In this document: positions 31,599 to 40,984 of the stretch, in pieces | Numbering within the stretch: position 1 is the first letter of the stretch | Layout: every line of letters starts with the position of its first letter | Source of the DNA: Neoarius graeffei | Lineage: Eukaryota > Chordata > Actinopteri > Siluriformes > Ariidae | Assembly: GCF_027579695.1 (NCBI RefSeq) | Contig: NC_083587.1 | Location: 8,602,501-8,666,500, forward strand | Direction: 5' to 3' | DNA length: 64,000 nucleotides | Program-made: the position numbers and the translations under genes | The notes under the pieces: generated by a model | The model's database searches: none | The model's input: only the letters and a program-made list of their open reading frames with translations | Told to the model about the DNA's origin: nothing

Positions 31599-32147
31599 CT
31601 AGTACTGACTCTTTCCCAGTTCTAATATCAAACCTTTACCATCATTCAAACAAACTAAATCTTTTTCATCCATTAACTCCTCAATCACCTGCCCATTATT
31701 ATCTATCCTATCTCCCCCCCACAATGTATTATGAGCATTAAAATCACCACACCAAATATTATCTCTATCCTGCCCTTCTATTTCTTCTAACTCTTTTAAC
31801 TGTATTTGCCTACATGGGTTATAGTAATTAATTACTACTATTTTCATATTGTCTGCCCATATTTCAACTACCACATATTCTTGTTCCTTCCCTATACCCA
31901 ACACCCTATATGGCATATCCTGTTTTACAAGGGTAATACAGCCCCCACCACTCCCTTCCTCTCTATCCCTCCTAATAGCTATATAGTTAGAAATACCAAA
32001 ATCAAACCTAGGTTTTAACCATGTTTCCTGGATACATATTATGTCTGGAACCACACTCCTGTTATCTATAAACTGTTTAAACTCTTGGCCATTTGCTAAC
32101 AAACTCCTTGCATTCCACTGTAAAAGTAACATAACCGGTATGGTCAT
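31599..32147 (-). pseudogene. LINE A endonuclease domain
   Basis: Starts with LLLQWNARSLLANGQEFKQF and has ICIQETWLKP (metal-binding Glu) and IWCGDFNAHNTLWGG (catalytic Asp-Asn). The frame ends near 31600 at a frameshift; the C-terminal GSDHYPI catalytic His is found in the next frame at about 31533-31515. Apurinic-like endonuclease that nicks the target for priming. Confidence 0.82.
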
Positions 32148-32444
32148 CCCACACTACTTCCCTCCTGGCCTGCTGATGCCACACTAAGGCCATCATCTTC
32201 TTCTTCTTCTTCTTTGTGGTTTTAAGGCAGCCGGCATCCAAAAAGTTGCATTGCTGCCACCTATAGAACTAAAACGCCATTGGTCTAGATCCTTCCGTAC
32301 AGTCCAGTGTCCAGTAAAAACTTGAAGAAGTGACGTTTGCACTTCACACTTGTCCCCATATCCAACACGCTTTTCAAAGACACCTCTGTCATGCCATTCT
32401 GTCTCAAGTGACTGAACTATTCTTGTCTATAGCTGTCATAATTC

Positions 32445-34970
32445 CTACAAAACAGCAAAACATGCTGAACTGTCTCCATCTCCTGGCAAGAGCATAAGCC
32501 GTCTTGATGTTTTCCTAAAATAAATAAAAGTACTGTTTAGGCCAGTATGACCTATTCTCAATCTAGCAATGATTACATCTTCCTTATGTCTACCACTACT
32601 GCAAACTTTAACTGAGTCAGTAACACTACTAGTGATTGAGAACAGAGGTCTTCCCTTTGTGTCATTCTCCCACAGTTGTTGCCATCTCAAAAGAGACTCC
32701 TGCCACACAATACTCTTGCCTTCTGATTTTGATAGGCTCACACTGACATCGATGGATTCCCTTTGAGTTGCCTCCTTAGCTAACTTATCCACCTTTTCAT
32801 TCAGTCTGATTCCTACATGGGCAGGTACCCATAAAAATGATACCTTCACTCCATGTCTTCCAACATCTCTAATCGCCAGTAAAATGTCATGTATCAAATC
32901 TTGTCTTGCCTTGGACATTCCCTTCCCAAGACTTCTAATAGCTGACACTGAATCACTGCATATTAATACCTTCTTATTCTGTAGTTGTTCAGTCCACCTC
33001 ACAGCCATCAGGATGGCATATAACTCTACTGAAAACACACTTAAAAAATCAGAAGTTCTCTTCAAGGCCTGCACATTCATTCCCTGAACAATAAAAGCTG
33101 CCCCAGTAGCACCTGTGCCCTGATCCTTTGACCCATCAGTAAATATTAAGACATAGTCTTGATACCTATTTTCTACATGACAATAAAAGTTATATACCAG
33201 CTCTGCTTCAGGATCCCTTTCCTTAATTTTTAGCAACATTAAGTCAGTGTCTGGGACCCCCAGCTGCCACACAGGAATCAACGGCCACAATACTCCTGGG
33301 CAAAAGGTACTATGGTACATGGTTTTCATGTCCTGGGCCACAGATTCTACCGTCCATCCAAAGCTTGACAGATTTGCCACCTCTTTCTCCCAGCTTGGCT
33401 CAATTATTCCCCTAACAGGGTGATCAGGTCCTTGTCCCATCAGATTTACCCAATAATTGGCCTGCAGCTGTTTTCTCCTCAAACCAAGAGGCATTTCTCC
33501 TACCACAACTTGCAAGGAACATACTGGGGAAGAACATATGGCTCCGGTACACAATCTCAAAGCAACAGCTTGGACTACATCCAGCCTGGCCAGTACAGTC
33601 GCCACTGCATATGCATAGGCCAAACACCCATAGTCAATTCTTGCTCTAATTAGGTAAATATAAATCTGTTTTAAAGACGTCAAATCTGCCCCCCATTCCT
33701 TTCCAGTAAGACACCTCATTAAGTTCAGTACAGTTTTACATTTATCTACCACTCTGGAGATATGTGCTCTCCATGTAAGTCTTGTGTCAAAAAACACACC
33801 TAGGAATTTAAAACAAGGAACTCTCTCCAAGGGATGGTTGTAAAATTGTAGTTCCAGACTGTCACATATCTTCTTCCTGGTAAGAAACATTACTTTGGTT
33901 TTCTCAACTGAAAATCTAAAACCCAACTTCCTACTCCAATTCCCCACAATGGTTAGGGCTTCCTGAATCCTCTTCAAAGTGTGTCTTACATTTTTCCCCC
34001 TTTTCCACAAACTACCATCGTCTGCAAACAGAGACTGGCCAATGTCTGGTTGAACATTACAAAAAACATCATTGATCATAATATTAAATAACAGTGGACT
34101 GATCACGCTCCCTTGTGGAGTTCCATTTTCAACTAGACATTGTCTTGATATGTCTGTCCCTATTTTGACCTGAATGCTTCTGCCACCCCAAAAATTCATT
34201 ACCCAGTTAAAGATATTTCCCCCAATGCCCAACAAATGCATCTTAATTAAAAGTCCCTCCACCCAAAGCATATCATACGCTTTTTCAATATCTAAAAACA
34301 CTGCCACAACAGCTTCTTTCTTTACCTGTGCTTTTCTAATTGCATCTTCAAGACATAGAATAGAGTCAGTTGTATTCCGCCCCTTCCTGAAACCACTCTG
34401 ATACTTTGTCATCAACCCCTTCTCCTCAATTAAGTGCATTAATCTCCCATTAACTAATCTTTCCATCAATTTACCCAACTGGGATGTCAAAGCTATCGGC
34501 CGGTAATTGGCAGGGTTACTTGCATCTTTTCCTGGTTTTCTAATCGGAATAATGACAGCCTCTTTCCAGCCTGCAGGAATCCGTCCCTCCTCCCACACCC
34601 TATTATATAATTTTAGGACTGTCTTCAAACTCTCATCACTCAGATGACACAGCATTTTATAACAGACTTCATCACGGCCGGGGGCTGAATTTCTACACCT
34701 TTCTAAAGCATTTTTAAGTTCCAACAGTGTGAAAGGAACATTATACTTGTCCTCAGAGTTATCTTTTCTTTGAACAGCCTCACCATAAACCCTCATTGTC
34801 TCTTCCCTACCCTGTCTTTCCTCTTCTGACAGATTATCAGAGCTATGAACCTTGCTCAAAGTCTTCACAAACATTTCTGCTTTTTCCATGTTAGATACGG
34901 CCAACTGGTCTCCATCTGAAAGAATTGGATAGTTCCATTCTCTTCTGTTACCCTCCATTTTTTTAATCAT
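32445..34970 (-). CDS. LINE B ORF2: RT and RNase H (841 residues, open)
   Basis: RT: IPIRKPGKDASNPANYRPIA, YQSGFRKGRNTTDSI, VVAVFLDIEKAYDMLW (first Asp), NGTPQGSVISPLLFN, SLFADDGSLW (FADD). RNase H: LIFTDGSKDQGTG (about residue 650), FSVELYAILM, LICSDSVSAIRSL, FLWVPAHVGI. The tail includes VIIARLRIGHTGLNS. This is the I-superfamily order RT then RNase H. The frame starts inside ORF2 because an upstream frameshift (34970-35260) separates it from the endonuclease; the frame ends in the Cys-rich tail at 32445, slightly short of the expected C terminus. Confidence 0.88.
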   Translation of the reverse strand: MIKKMEGNRREWNYPILSDGDQLAVSNMEKAEMFVKTLSKVHSSDNLSEEERQGREETMRVYGEAVQRKDNSEDKYNVPFTLLELKNALERCRNSAPGRDEVCYKMLCHLSDESLKTVLKLYNRVWEEGRIPAGWKEAVIIPIRKPGKDASNPANYRPIALTSQLGKLMERLVNGRLMHLIEEKGLMTKYQSGFRKGRNTTDSILCLEDAIRKAQVKKEAVVAVFLDIEKAYDMLWVEGLLIKMHLLGIGGNIFNWVMNFWGGRSIQVKIGTDISRQCLVENGTPQGSVISPLLFNIMINDVFCNVQPDIGQSLFADDGSLWKRGKNVRHTLKRIQEALTIVGNWSRKLGFRFSVEKTKVMFLTRKKICDSLELQFYNHPLERVPCFKFLGVFFDTRLTWRAHISRVVDKCKTVLNLMRCLTGKEWGADLTSLKQIYIYLIRARIDYGCLAYAYAVATVLARLDVVQAVALRLCTGAICSSPVCSLQVVVGEMPLGLRRKQLQANYWVNLMGQGPDHPVRGIIEPSWEKEVANLSSFGWTVESVAQDMKTMYHSTFCPGVLWPLIPVWQLGVPDTDLMLLKIKERDPEAELVYNFYCHVENRYQDYVLIFTDGSKDQGTGATGAAFIVQGMNVQALKRTSDFLSVFSVELYAILMAVRWTEQLQNKKVLICSDSVSAIRSLGKGMSKARQDLIHDILLAIRDVGRHGVKVSFLWVPAHVGIRLNEKVDKLAKEATQRESIDVSVSLSKSEGKSIVWQESLLRWQQLWENDTKGRPLFSITSSVTDSVKVCSSGRHKEDVIIARLRIGHTGLNSTFIYFRKTSRRLMLLPGDGDSSACFAVL

Positions 34971-35259
34971 GCCCCATACTTCATTTATATCAACACTGTT
35001 ACCTACTGAGCTGCAGTAATCTCTCCAGTAGGTCTTTTTCCTTTGTCTGATAACCCTCCTGACTATTGCTTGCGACTGTTTATATTCAATTAAATGTTTA
35101 AAATTGTGTTCTTTTCAGCCTTCTAAAAGCCCTGTTTCTACCTTTCACAGCCTTCTCACACTCATCATTCCACCATGGTACTGTACTCCTAACCAATTTC
35201 CCTGAACTTTTGGGAATTGTTTCCATCGCAGCCATACAAATCCTCTGGCGCACCTCCAT

Positions 35260-36042
35260 TTAATGTCCCTCAATATCATCTGTGTCTGAAACTGACCTAA
35301 GATATATTAAATCACTAATTTCCACGAACCTTACCCAATCTGCCTTTTCGAATGTCCACCTCCCTGACCTCACTCCTGGTCTTAATCTTATCTCAACATC
35401 CAAGGTACAAACAATAGGATAATGATCGCTCCCTAAAGTATGTCCACACACTTCCCATTCACATCTTGGGGCTAATCTATTTGATAAGAGTGTGAGATCT
35501 AGCACTGACTCACGGCCCGTCCTCACATCAAACCTAGTTCCCCTACCATCATTTAAACAAACTAGGTGCCTATCATTTACCAAATCTTCAATTACCTGAC
35601 CATTGCTGTCAGTTCTATCTCCACCCCATAATGTGCTGTGGGCATTAAAATCCCCAACCCACATCACATTTCCTCTATCCTGTCCTTCTATTCCCTCTAG
35701 ATCAGTTAGTCCCAACTGTTTGCAAGGATTATAATAATTTATAATTACTATATTTCTATTACCTGCCCAAATTTCCACCACCACATATTCCTGCTCTTGC
35801 CCTACACCCAATACCCTATATGGCATCCCCTGCCTCACAAAGGTAGCACATCCCCGTCCATTTCCTCCCATTCTGTCCCTCCTTACAGTTATATAATTAA
35901 CCAAAACAAAGTCAAACCTGGGTTGAAGCCATGTTTCTTGGACACAAATAACATCTGGTTTTATGATCATACCATCTATATACTTTTTAAACTCTTGCCC
36001 ATTTGCAAGCAAACTCCTTGCATTCCATTGAAGAATTAACAT
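35260..36042 (-). CDS. LINE B ORF2: endonuclease part
   Basis: Start chosen at the ATG at 36042 (MLILQWNARSLLANGQEF), 12 bases after the ORF1 stop (36054-36056). Motifs: CVQETWLQPRFDF (Glu), MWVGDFNAHSTLWGGD (Asp/Asn), RESVLDLTLLS, and LGSDHYPIVCTLD (catalytic His). About 260 residues, then a stop; RT follows in another frame after about 290 bp, so ORF2 is broken once. The nearly abutting ORF1 stop and ORF2 start suggest reinitiation. Confidence 0.85.
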   Translation of the reverse strand: MLILQWNARSLLANGQEFKKYIDGMIIKPDVICVQETWLQPRFDFVLVNYITVRRDRMGGNGRGCATFVRQGMPYRVLGVGQEQEYVVVEIWAGNRNIVIINYYNPCKQLGLTDLEGIEGQDRGNVMWVGDFNAHSTLWGGDRTDSNGQVIEDLVNDRHLVCLNDGRGTRFDVRTGRESVLDLTLLSNRLAPRCEWEVCGHTLGSDHYPIVCTLDVEIRLRPGVRSGRWTFEKADWVRFVEISDLIYLRSVSDTDDIEGH

Positions 36043-36053
36043 AATGTAAAAGA

Positions 36054-37240
36054 TCAACCTGCGCCTCCCTCTGGATTTGCTGGTACTATACTAAGACCAT
36101 CCCTCACCTCCTCCCATTTCAAGCCCACCATACCCAGATGCTGGATTGCTGCCTTTGTAATAATCTGAATTCTTTCAGTCTTCGATTTGACCTCCGCTGT
36201 TGCATTTATCACACCTGCAATAAATATGACCAGGTCTCTTTTCTCCTTCCATTCATATTCCTTTGTTTTAACAGATGCTAGCCCAACCCCCCTATCTTTA
36301 GCTGCAGCCAAGTCCCCTCTGACATTTCTTCCGTCCTTTCTAGCCTGATCCACCTTTTTAACTGCTTCCGCATACATTATTTTGTTTTTCAACTTTACAT
36401 TATGAATTTCAATCTCCCTTCTCATGACTTCGCATCCCCAATATGCTGCACTGTGCGCTCCTCCACAATTACAACACTTAGGACTCGTTCCCACATCACA
36501 CTTCCGTATTCGTGAGCTCCCCCACATTTTGCGCATGTTTGCCCCCCCTTTACAAACTTTGGCAATATGATTGAATTTTTTGACATTTAAAGCATCTCAT
36601 AGGCTTATGAATGAACTCCCTCACCTTATACCTCATGTACCCAAGATAAAGCTCAGTTGGTACTTCTCTAGTGCTAAACTGAATCAGAATTGATTCAGTC
36701 TCCTTTTTCTCAACTCCCCTGGTCAATCGAGTTGCACTCTGAACACTTTTCACACTTTTCTTTTAGATTCTTTACCAAATTGCTCATCTGCACTGACAGA
36801 GGAATGCCATATATCACACCTTTACTTCCCTCACTACCAACTCTCACCACTCGCACAACTTTTGCCTTCCCAACAACTTGCAACCTTTCAGCCTTCGCTA
36901 TCTGTTCCTCAGACACACATCCAATTAATAAATTACCATCATCCAATATTCTGGCATTATTTATTGTCCCAACCTGGTTTTTAAGTATATTCGTCAGTTT
37001 TATTGGGTCCATATTTTTAACACCACCTCCTTCAAACCTCACAACAACAAAATAGCATTTCTCTCTCTCTCCCCCCTTGTCTCTAGTCATAGCCAATCTA
37101 AACCTTTTCCTCGATTGCCAGCTACCATCATCATCATCAATGCCATCCATACTAAAACACTCATCTCCCTGACTCTCCGCCATGGCAGAGCACTCATACA
37201 GGCCGTCGGCCGACACCCTCACAGAGTTCTCCAAACACAA
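36054..37240 (-). pseudogene. LINE B ORF1 (gag-like, CCHC knuckles), frameshifted
   Basis: The likely start is the ATG near 37182 (MAESQGDECFSMDG), in the same place as MACSQEEEDCW in LINE A. Conserved blocks: VVVRFEGGGVKNMDPIKLT, GNLLIGCVSEEQ, VRVGSEGSKGVIYGIPLS. The frame shifts near 36720 and 36545, inside the knuckle region (RCFKCQ; CCNCGGAHSAAYWGC). The C-terminal part ends TERIQIITKAAIQHLG. It would bind LINE RNA as an RNP. Confidence 0.8.
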
Positions 37241-37364
37241 CCTAGCCCTAACCTAAACAAACAATCAATCGAACAAACAGAAAACAAAATCCGCCTTTCT
37301 CTCTCTCTCTCGCCTCACTTCACCCCGGATCAATGAGTTGGCCGGTGAGTCCACTAAGGCCATC

Positions 37365-38380
37365 TCTGATCTCCTCCCATTTTAAACCCAACATACCCAG
37401 ATGTTGAGTCGGTGCTTTGGCAATAATTTGAATTCTCTCTGTTTTGGACTTGACTTCAGCTGTTGCATTAATCACCCCTGCAATAAAGATAACTAGATCT
37501 CTCTTTTCCACCCATTCCTTTTTCTCCTTCTCTAACAATTTCTTGTCTCATCAACCATTCTTTATTTGTGGCTAATTCCCCTCTAATGCTTCTTCCATTA
37601 GTCCTTGACTGTTCCACCCTTTTAACTGCTTCTGCATAGATAACTTTGCTTTTCATTTTCACATTCTGAATTTCTGTCTCCCTTCTCATTACTTCACACC
37701 CCCAATAAGCTGCACTATGACGTCCTCCACAACTACAACATTTAGGAGTAGTTCCTTCTACACACTCTCCATAATCATGAGCCCCACCACATTTTGCACA
37801 TCTTTTCTCCCCTTTACACATTTTAGCAACATGACCAAATTTTTGACACTTGAAACATCTCATTGGCTTGTGAGTGAATTCTCTCACACTGTATCTCATG
37901 TATCCAAAATAAAGCTCTGTAGGCATCTCTTTAGTACTAAACTGAATTAAAATCGACTCAGTTTCCACTTTCTCAAATCCCCTAGTTAACCGCTTTGCAC
38001 TCTGAACAGCGTCACACCTTTCTTTTAGATGCCAAACTAGCTCCTTGATCTCCACTGACAAGGGAATCCCATAGATCACACCTTTACTCCCTTGATCACC
38101 AACTCTAACCACCTTCACTACCTTTGCTTTTCCAATAGCTTGCAACTTTTCAGCCCTCCCAGCTTGCTCTTCAGACGTACATCCTAGTAATAAATTGCCA
38201 TCATTTAGAATCCTAGCATATTTAACCTCTCCAACCTGATTCGTAATTATTTTTGTCAGCTTTATTGGATCCATGTTTTTAACTCCACCATCTTCAAACC
38301 TCACAACAACATTCCATCTCTCCTCAGAACCTTTAACTCTCAGTCGTTTAGCTTTATGCATTTTCCTTAATTGCCAACTA
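37365..38380 (-). pseudogene. LINE A ORF1, main part
   Basis: Minus frame with VVVRFEDGGVKNMDPIKLTK, NLLLGCTSEEQAG, VRVGDQGSKGVIYGIPLS. Three CCHC-type knuckles follow: CFKCQKFGHVAKMC, CAKCGGAHDYGEC, CCSCGGRHSAAYWGC. It is cut at 38380 by a transposon, with the first coding residues on the far side (39298-39363), and at 37365 by LINE B. A frameshift near 37470-37540 also occurs. Confidence 0.82.
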
Positions 38381-39297
38381 CAGGGATGTGATTTGGGGCT
38401 GGTGAAATTATCTGAAAATTTTAGCCGGGGGTCTGGGGGCCACAGGCCCCCAGCTGGTCCAGGGCAGCGGCCTGGTGGGGGGACAAGGGGGGGAAGCCCC
38501 CCGAAGCTCCTGGGTTCTGGGGTTTTCTGACTTAAAAATTGTACTAAAATGGCAAGCAAACACACAAGAAAAAAACTTGTCATGATTAACAAATTCAAGC
38601 CAATTTAATGGTCAACATGCAACTCTGACACACACACACACACACACACACACGCGCACTCTCTCGCTCTCTCTCACACACACACGCGCACCCCAAAGAA
38701 CCAGCGCGAGCAGGGCCCGCTAGCCCCGCGCCTTGTGACGTAATTCGCCCCGAGGCGAGCCGCGGTTTTTCTCCAACCATTCCCAGCGGAACTTTTTTTT
38801 CACTATTCTGTCGATTTCTTTAACTCGATTTGCATCTTTACGCTCGATCATGGAGGCTGCCATCTTTCAACTCTTTGTTTGAAGCGAGCATCTTTGCATC
38901 TTTCAACTCTTTGTACAGCTATCTAACAAGCGCGTTCATTGGTTGTTACAGAGCGATGAGCCAATCACGTACCTCGTTTCATCTCAATGACGTAAATGAC
39001 GTAATTACGTCAATGAGATGAAACGAGGTACGTGATTGGCTCATCGCTCTGTAACAACCAATGAACGCGCTTGTTAGATAGCTGTACGTAAGCTCGCTTC
39101 AAACAAAGAGTTGAAAGATGGCAGCCTCCGTGATCGAGGCGTAAAGATGCAAATCCGAGGCTGCCATCTTTCAAACAAAGTTGGAACGAATAGGATACGA
39201 ATGTGGATGAGGGAAAAATCGGAAAAAAAAATTTTTCTTCAAGTTTTGAGGTGAAAAAAGCGGAATTCCGCGAATTCGCGGAAAAATCACATCCCTG
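38381..39297. mobile_element. DNA transposon with CAGGGATGTGATTT ends, 6-bp duplication
   Basis: Inverted ends CAGGGATGTGATTT and AAATCACATCCCTG, flanked by CAACTA at 38375-38380 and 39298-39303, inside LINE A ORF1. The 917-bp interior includes an (AC)n tract (38629-38654) and a palindrome of about 330 bp (about 38830-39160) centred near 39000. No transposase. Superfamily not assigned. Confidence 0.88.
38830..39160. repeat. About 330-bp palindrome
   Basis: Arms share CTTTCAACTCTTTG, ACAAGCGCGTTCATTGGTTG, and GTACCTCGTTTCATCTCAAT with their inverted copies; the centre is TGACGTAATTACGTCA. One arm has a short extra duplication (CATCTTTCAACTCTTTG twice). Confidence 0.8.
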
Positions 39298-39470
39298 CAA
39301 CTACCATCATCCCCATCTAAATCATCCATGCTCCAGCAATCCTCCTCTTCCTGACTACACGCCATGGTAGAGAATATTGTGCAAGTGTATCGTCTACCGG
39401 ACCTATACAGGCCATCGGCCGATACTCCCACAAAATACCCCCTCCACTCAAACTACTATAATCCTAATAA
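39298..39470 (-). pseudogene. LINE A 5' UTR and ORF1 start
   Basis: The ATG at 39363 opens MACSQEEEDCWSMDDLDGDD, parallel to LINE B. Upstream, the UTR shares CAGGCCATCGGCCGATA-like sequence with LINE B (near 37200). The 5' boundary near 39470 is judged by loss of similarity. Confidence 0.7.
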
Positions 39471-39896
39471 GCAAAGAAAAGGAAAATAGAATGATACTGT
39501 ATTATGTAACACCACAAACTTTCCAAGAACTGCGATTGACACCAACCACCGCCCCGTCGAAGCAGCTCTCCAACCAGGAGGAAGCTTTCTGTATCTCGCC
39601 CTCCTCTTCCTCTAAATTGACGGTAGGCAATTATCCAACTTCCAGCGAGTGCAGCATCATTAGATGTGCCACCTACCATAGGGGAGTGTGTACAGAAGGG
39701 AACGCCTCTCTGCCTGTTTAGCCGTGCGTAAGGCGTAATTGATCGATCGCAAGTGGTTGGCGCGACGCAATGGGTAGCCTAGATCAGATAGATAAACTAG
39801 ATTTTTTTTTTCTAGCGTGAGAAATCGGAGGTATGGCGTGTGAAGACAATCAAATGCGTGTGTTTCACGCTCATTGCATGAGGGTTGGCAGTCCAG
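39471..39896. other. Right part of the backbone transposon
   Basis: No gene. The last about 110 bp (CTAGCGTGAGAAATCGGAGG..., ...CACGCTCATTGCATGAGG) look like a transposon end, closing with GTTGGCAGTCCAG, the inverted partner of the sequence at 13355. Confidence 0.55.
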
Positions 39897-39903
39897 TCTT
39901 AGA

Positions 39904-40640
39904 TTCTGGCGTAAAGGCCAGAGGATTTTAAAAATCTAACTAGACTGGATGCAACTTTAGAATCCTTCAGTTGAAGCAGAACAGGGAGGGAAACAGTAGT
40001 AACACCCAAGCCGGACAAGTCGTTAAAAAACGTACATCTAGACTCACAAACTCGCACTTCCTGTCTCACGGAAACTGACTTGAGAAGGGTTCGTGATGGC
40101 TTTGCGACACCAGCGATGCATTTGCGGCTATTTTGAGAGAAATTTTGTCGCACTAATTTCTTGAACATGTTCAAAATATCAGTGATGAAGGAGCGACAAT
40201 TTGCGACTCATGCGAGGAAATTGAGAAGCCCCGCGAATGTTTCAAGACACTTTTGAAACTCTCTCGCGCATGACGTTCGCAATTTGTCGCAGCCCAGTGA
40301 GATCCTGGCTTTTGGGTTGAGCTGGGATAGGCGTCCTCCACCCTGAAACTCCACTCCAGTCCAGGTGGTGGCGGTAACGCGTCCAGTAGCTGCTTCTCCA
40401 ACCGCCAGAAAACACTGGAGAAGAAAAAACCGCTGCTCGTCTGAGCCGCTTTAGCCCCTCGAGTTATAAAAATAAAAACACGTTATTGTGTCTGGCTCTG
40501 AGGATTTAAAACCCTGAGGTAAGTTAAACTGAACGTGTGTGGTCGAATCCCAAATATATCTCCACTTTACTGTTTCAGGAACTCCGTTCAGTATGAAATA
40601 ATGCCGTGTGCACCCTAGATAGTGCACTATTTATCCACTC
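39904..40640 (-). repeat. Right arm of the inverted repeat (with LINE ORF2 end)
   Basis: Reverse complement of 1-603 plus about 1590-1740. It encodes on the minus strand the last residues of the RNase H frame (NDLSGLGVTTVSLPVLLQLK...), ending at the stop codon where the 26.5-kb cluster entered. Relative to the left arm about 1 kb is deleted near 40053. Confidence 0.85.
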
Positions 40641-40920
40641 AGGAGAGAGTTGTAGTTTGGCTAACCTGTTTAGTTGTATATTGAAAGTATTTAAATCTTC
40701 ACTTCAAGTTTATTTCCATCACGGGTTGTTTTTTTTCCTCTTTCTCTAAATTGCGACTTCCTCGCAATTCCAAGTTTTTATTTCTCAAAATTTCAACTTG
40801 ATTTCTCACAGACTTTTTTTTTTCCCTCGGGGTTTTTATTTATTTTTTAAAATTATTATTATTGTTAAGCTAATCAGGCAGCCTCACCCCCTCTGTAGTG
40901 TGTTGAGAAGAAAGCTTTAC
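40641..40920. other. AT-rich interval, no gene
   Basis: Several poly-T runs; nothing recognised. Confidence 0.5.
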
Positions 40921-40984
40921 ACACTGAAAATGAAAATGGATGAAATCATAGGGGACTGTTTTAGGCATGGTTTCCCGAACCGGG

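Larger units (their letters stand above)
32195..37351 (-). mobile_element. I-type LINE 'B', complete, 13-bp target duplication inside LINE A
   Basis: Flanked on the plus strand by CACTAAGGCCATC at 32182-32194 and 37352-37364. The flanks are the two halves of ORF1 of LINE A, which rejoin when B is removed. On the minus strand B has a 5' UTR of about 170 bp, ORF1, ORF2 and a 3' UTR ending in a GAAGAAGAAGAAGAAGAT tail. Length 5157 bp. Frameshifts in ORF1 and between endonuclease and RT make it inactive, but the RT-RNase H frame is still open. Confidence 0.92.
25377..39470 (-). mobile_element. I-type LINE 'A', full-length but dissected by nested insertions
   Basis: On the minus strand the pieces in order are: 5' UTR and ORF1 start (39470-39298), ORF1 (38380-37352), ORF1 end, endonuclease and RT (32194-29259), RNase H (28724-28152), RNase H end (26926-26815), and 3' UTR with GGCAGCCGGCATCC block (25490-25377). 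The gaps are, respectively, a 6-bp-duplication transposon, LINE B, two hATs and an ISL2EU-like element; a retrovirus lies at the 3' tail. The C-terminal knuckle region is missing around the ISL2EU-like copy, so a deletion accompanied that event. Confidence 0.85.
13355..39896. mobile_element. 26.5-kb nested insertion cluster, 7-bp target duplication
   Basis: Outer ends are CAGGGCTGCCAAC at 13355 and, inverted, CTGGACTGCCAAC at 39896, flanked by the direct repeat TCTTAGA (13348-13354 and 39897-39903). The flanks are the two halves of one I-type LINE. The residual backbone is about 13355-14001, 14634-14979, 18028-18280, 19458-19605 and 39471-39896; everything else is a later insertion. The backbone is therefore probably a DNA transposon of 2-3 kb at most. 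Its right end resembles, from memory, fish repeats with CACGC-rich ends. No transposase was recognised. Confidence 0.7.

Noticed and set aside
13355..39896. Idea that the 26.5-kb unit is one giant transposon or integrated virus carrying cargo
   Set aside because: Nearly all its content is explained by separate insertions with their own target duplications; no replication, capsid or tyrosine-recombinase genes of a giant element are present.
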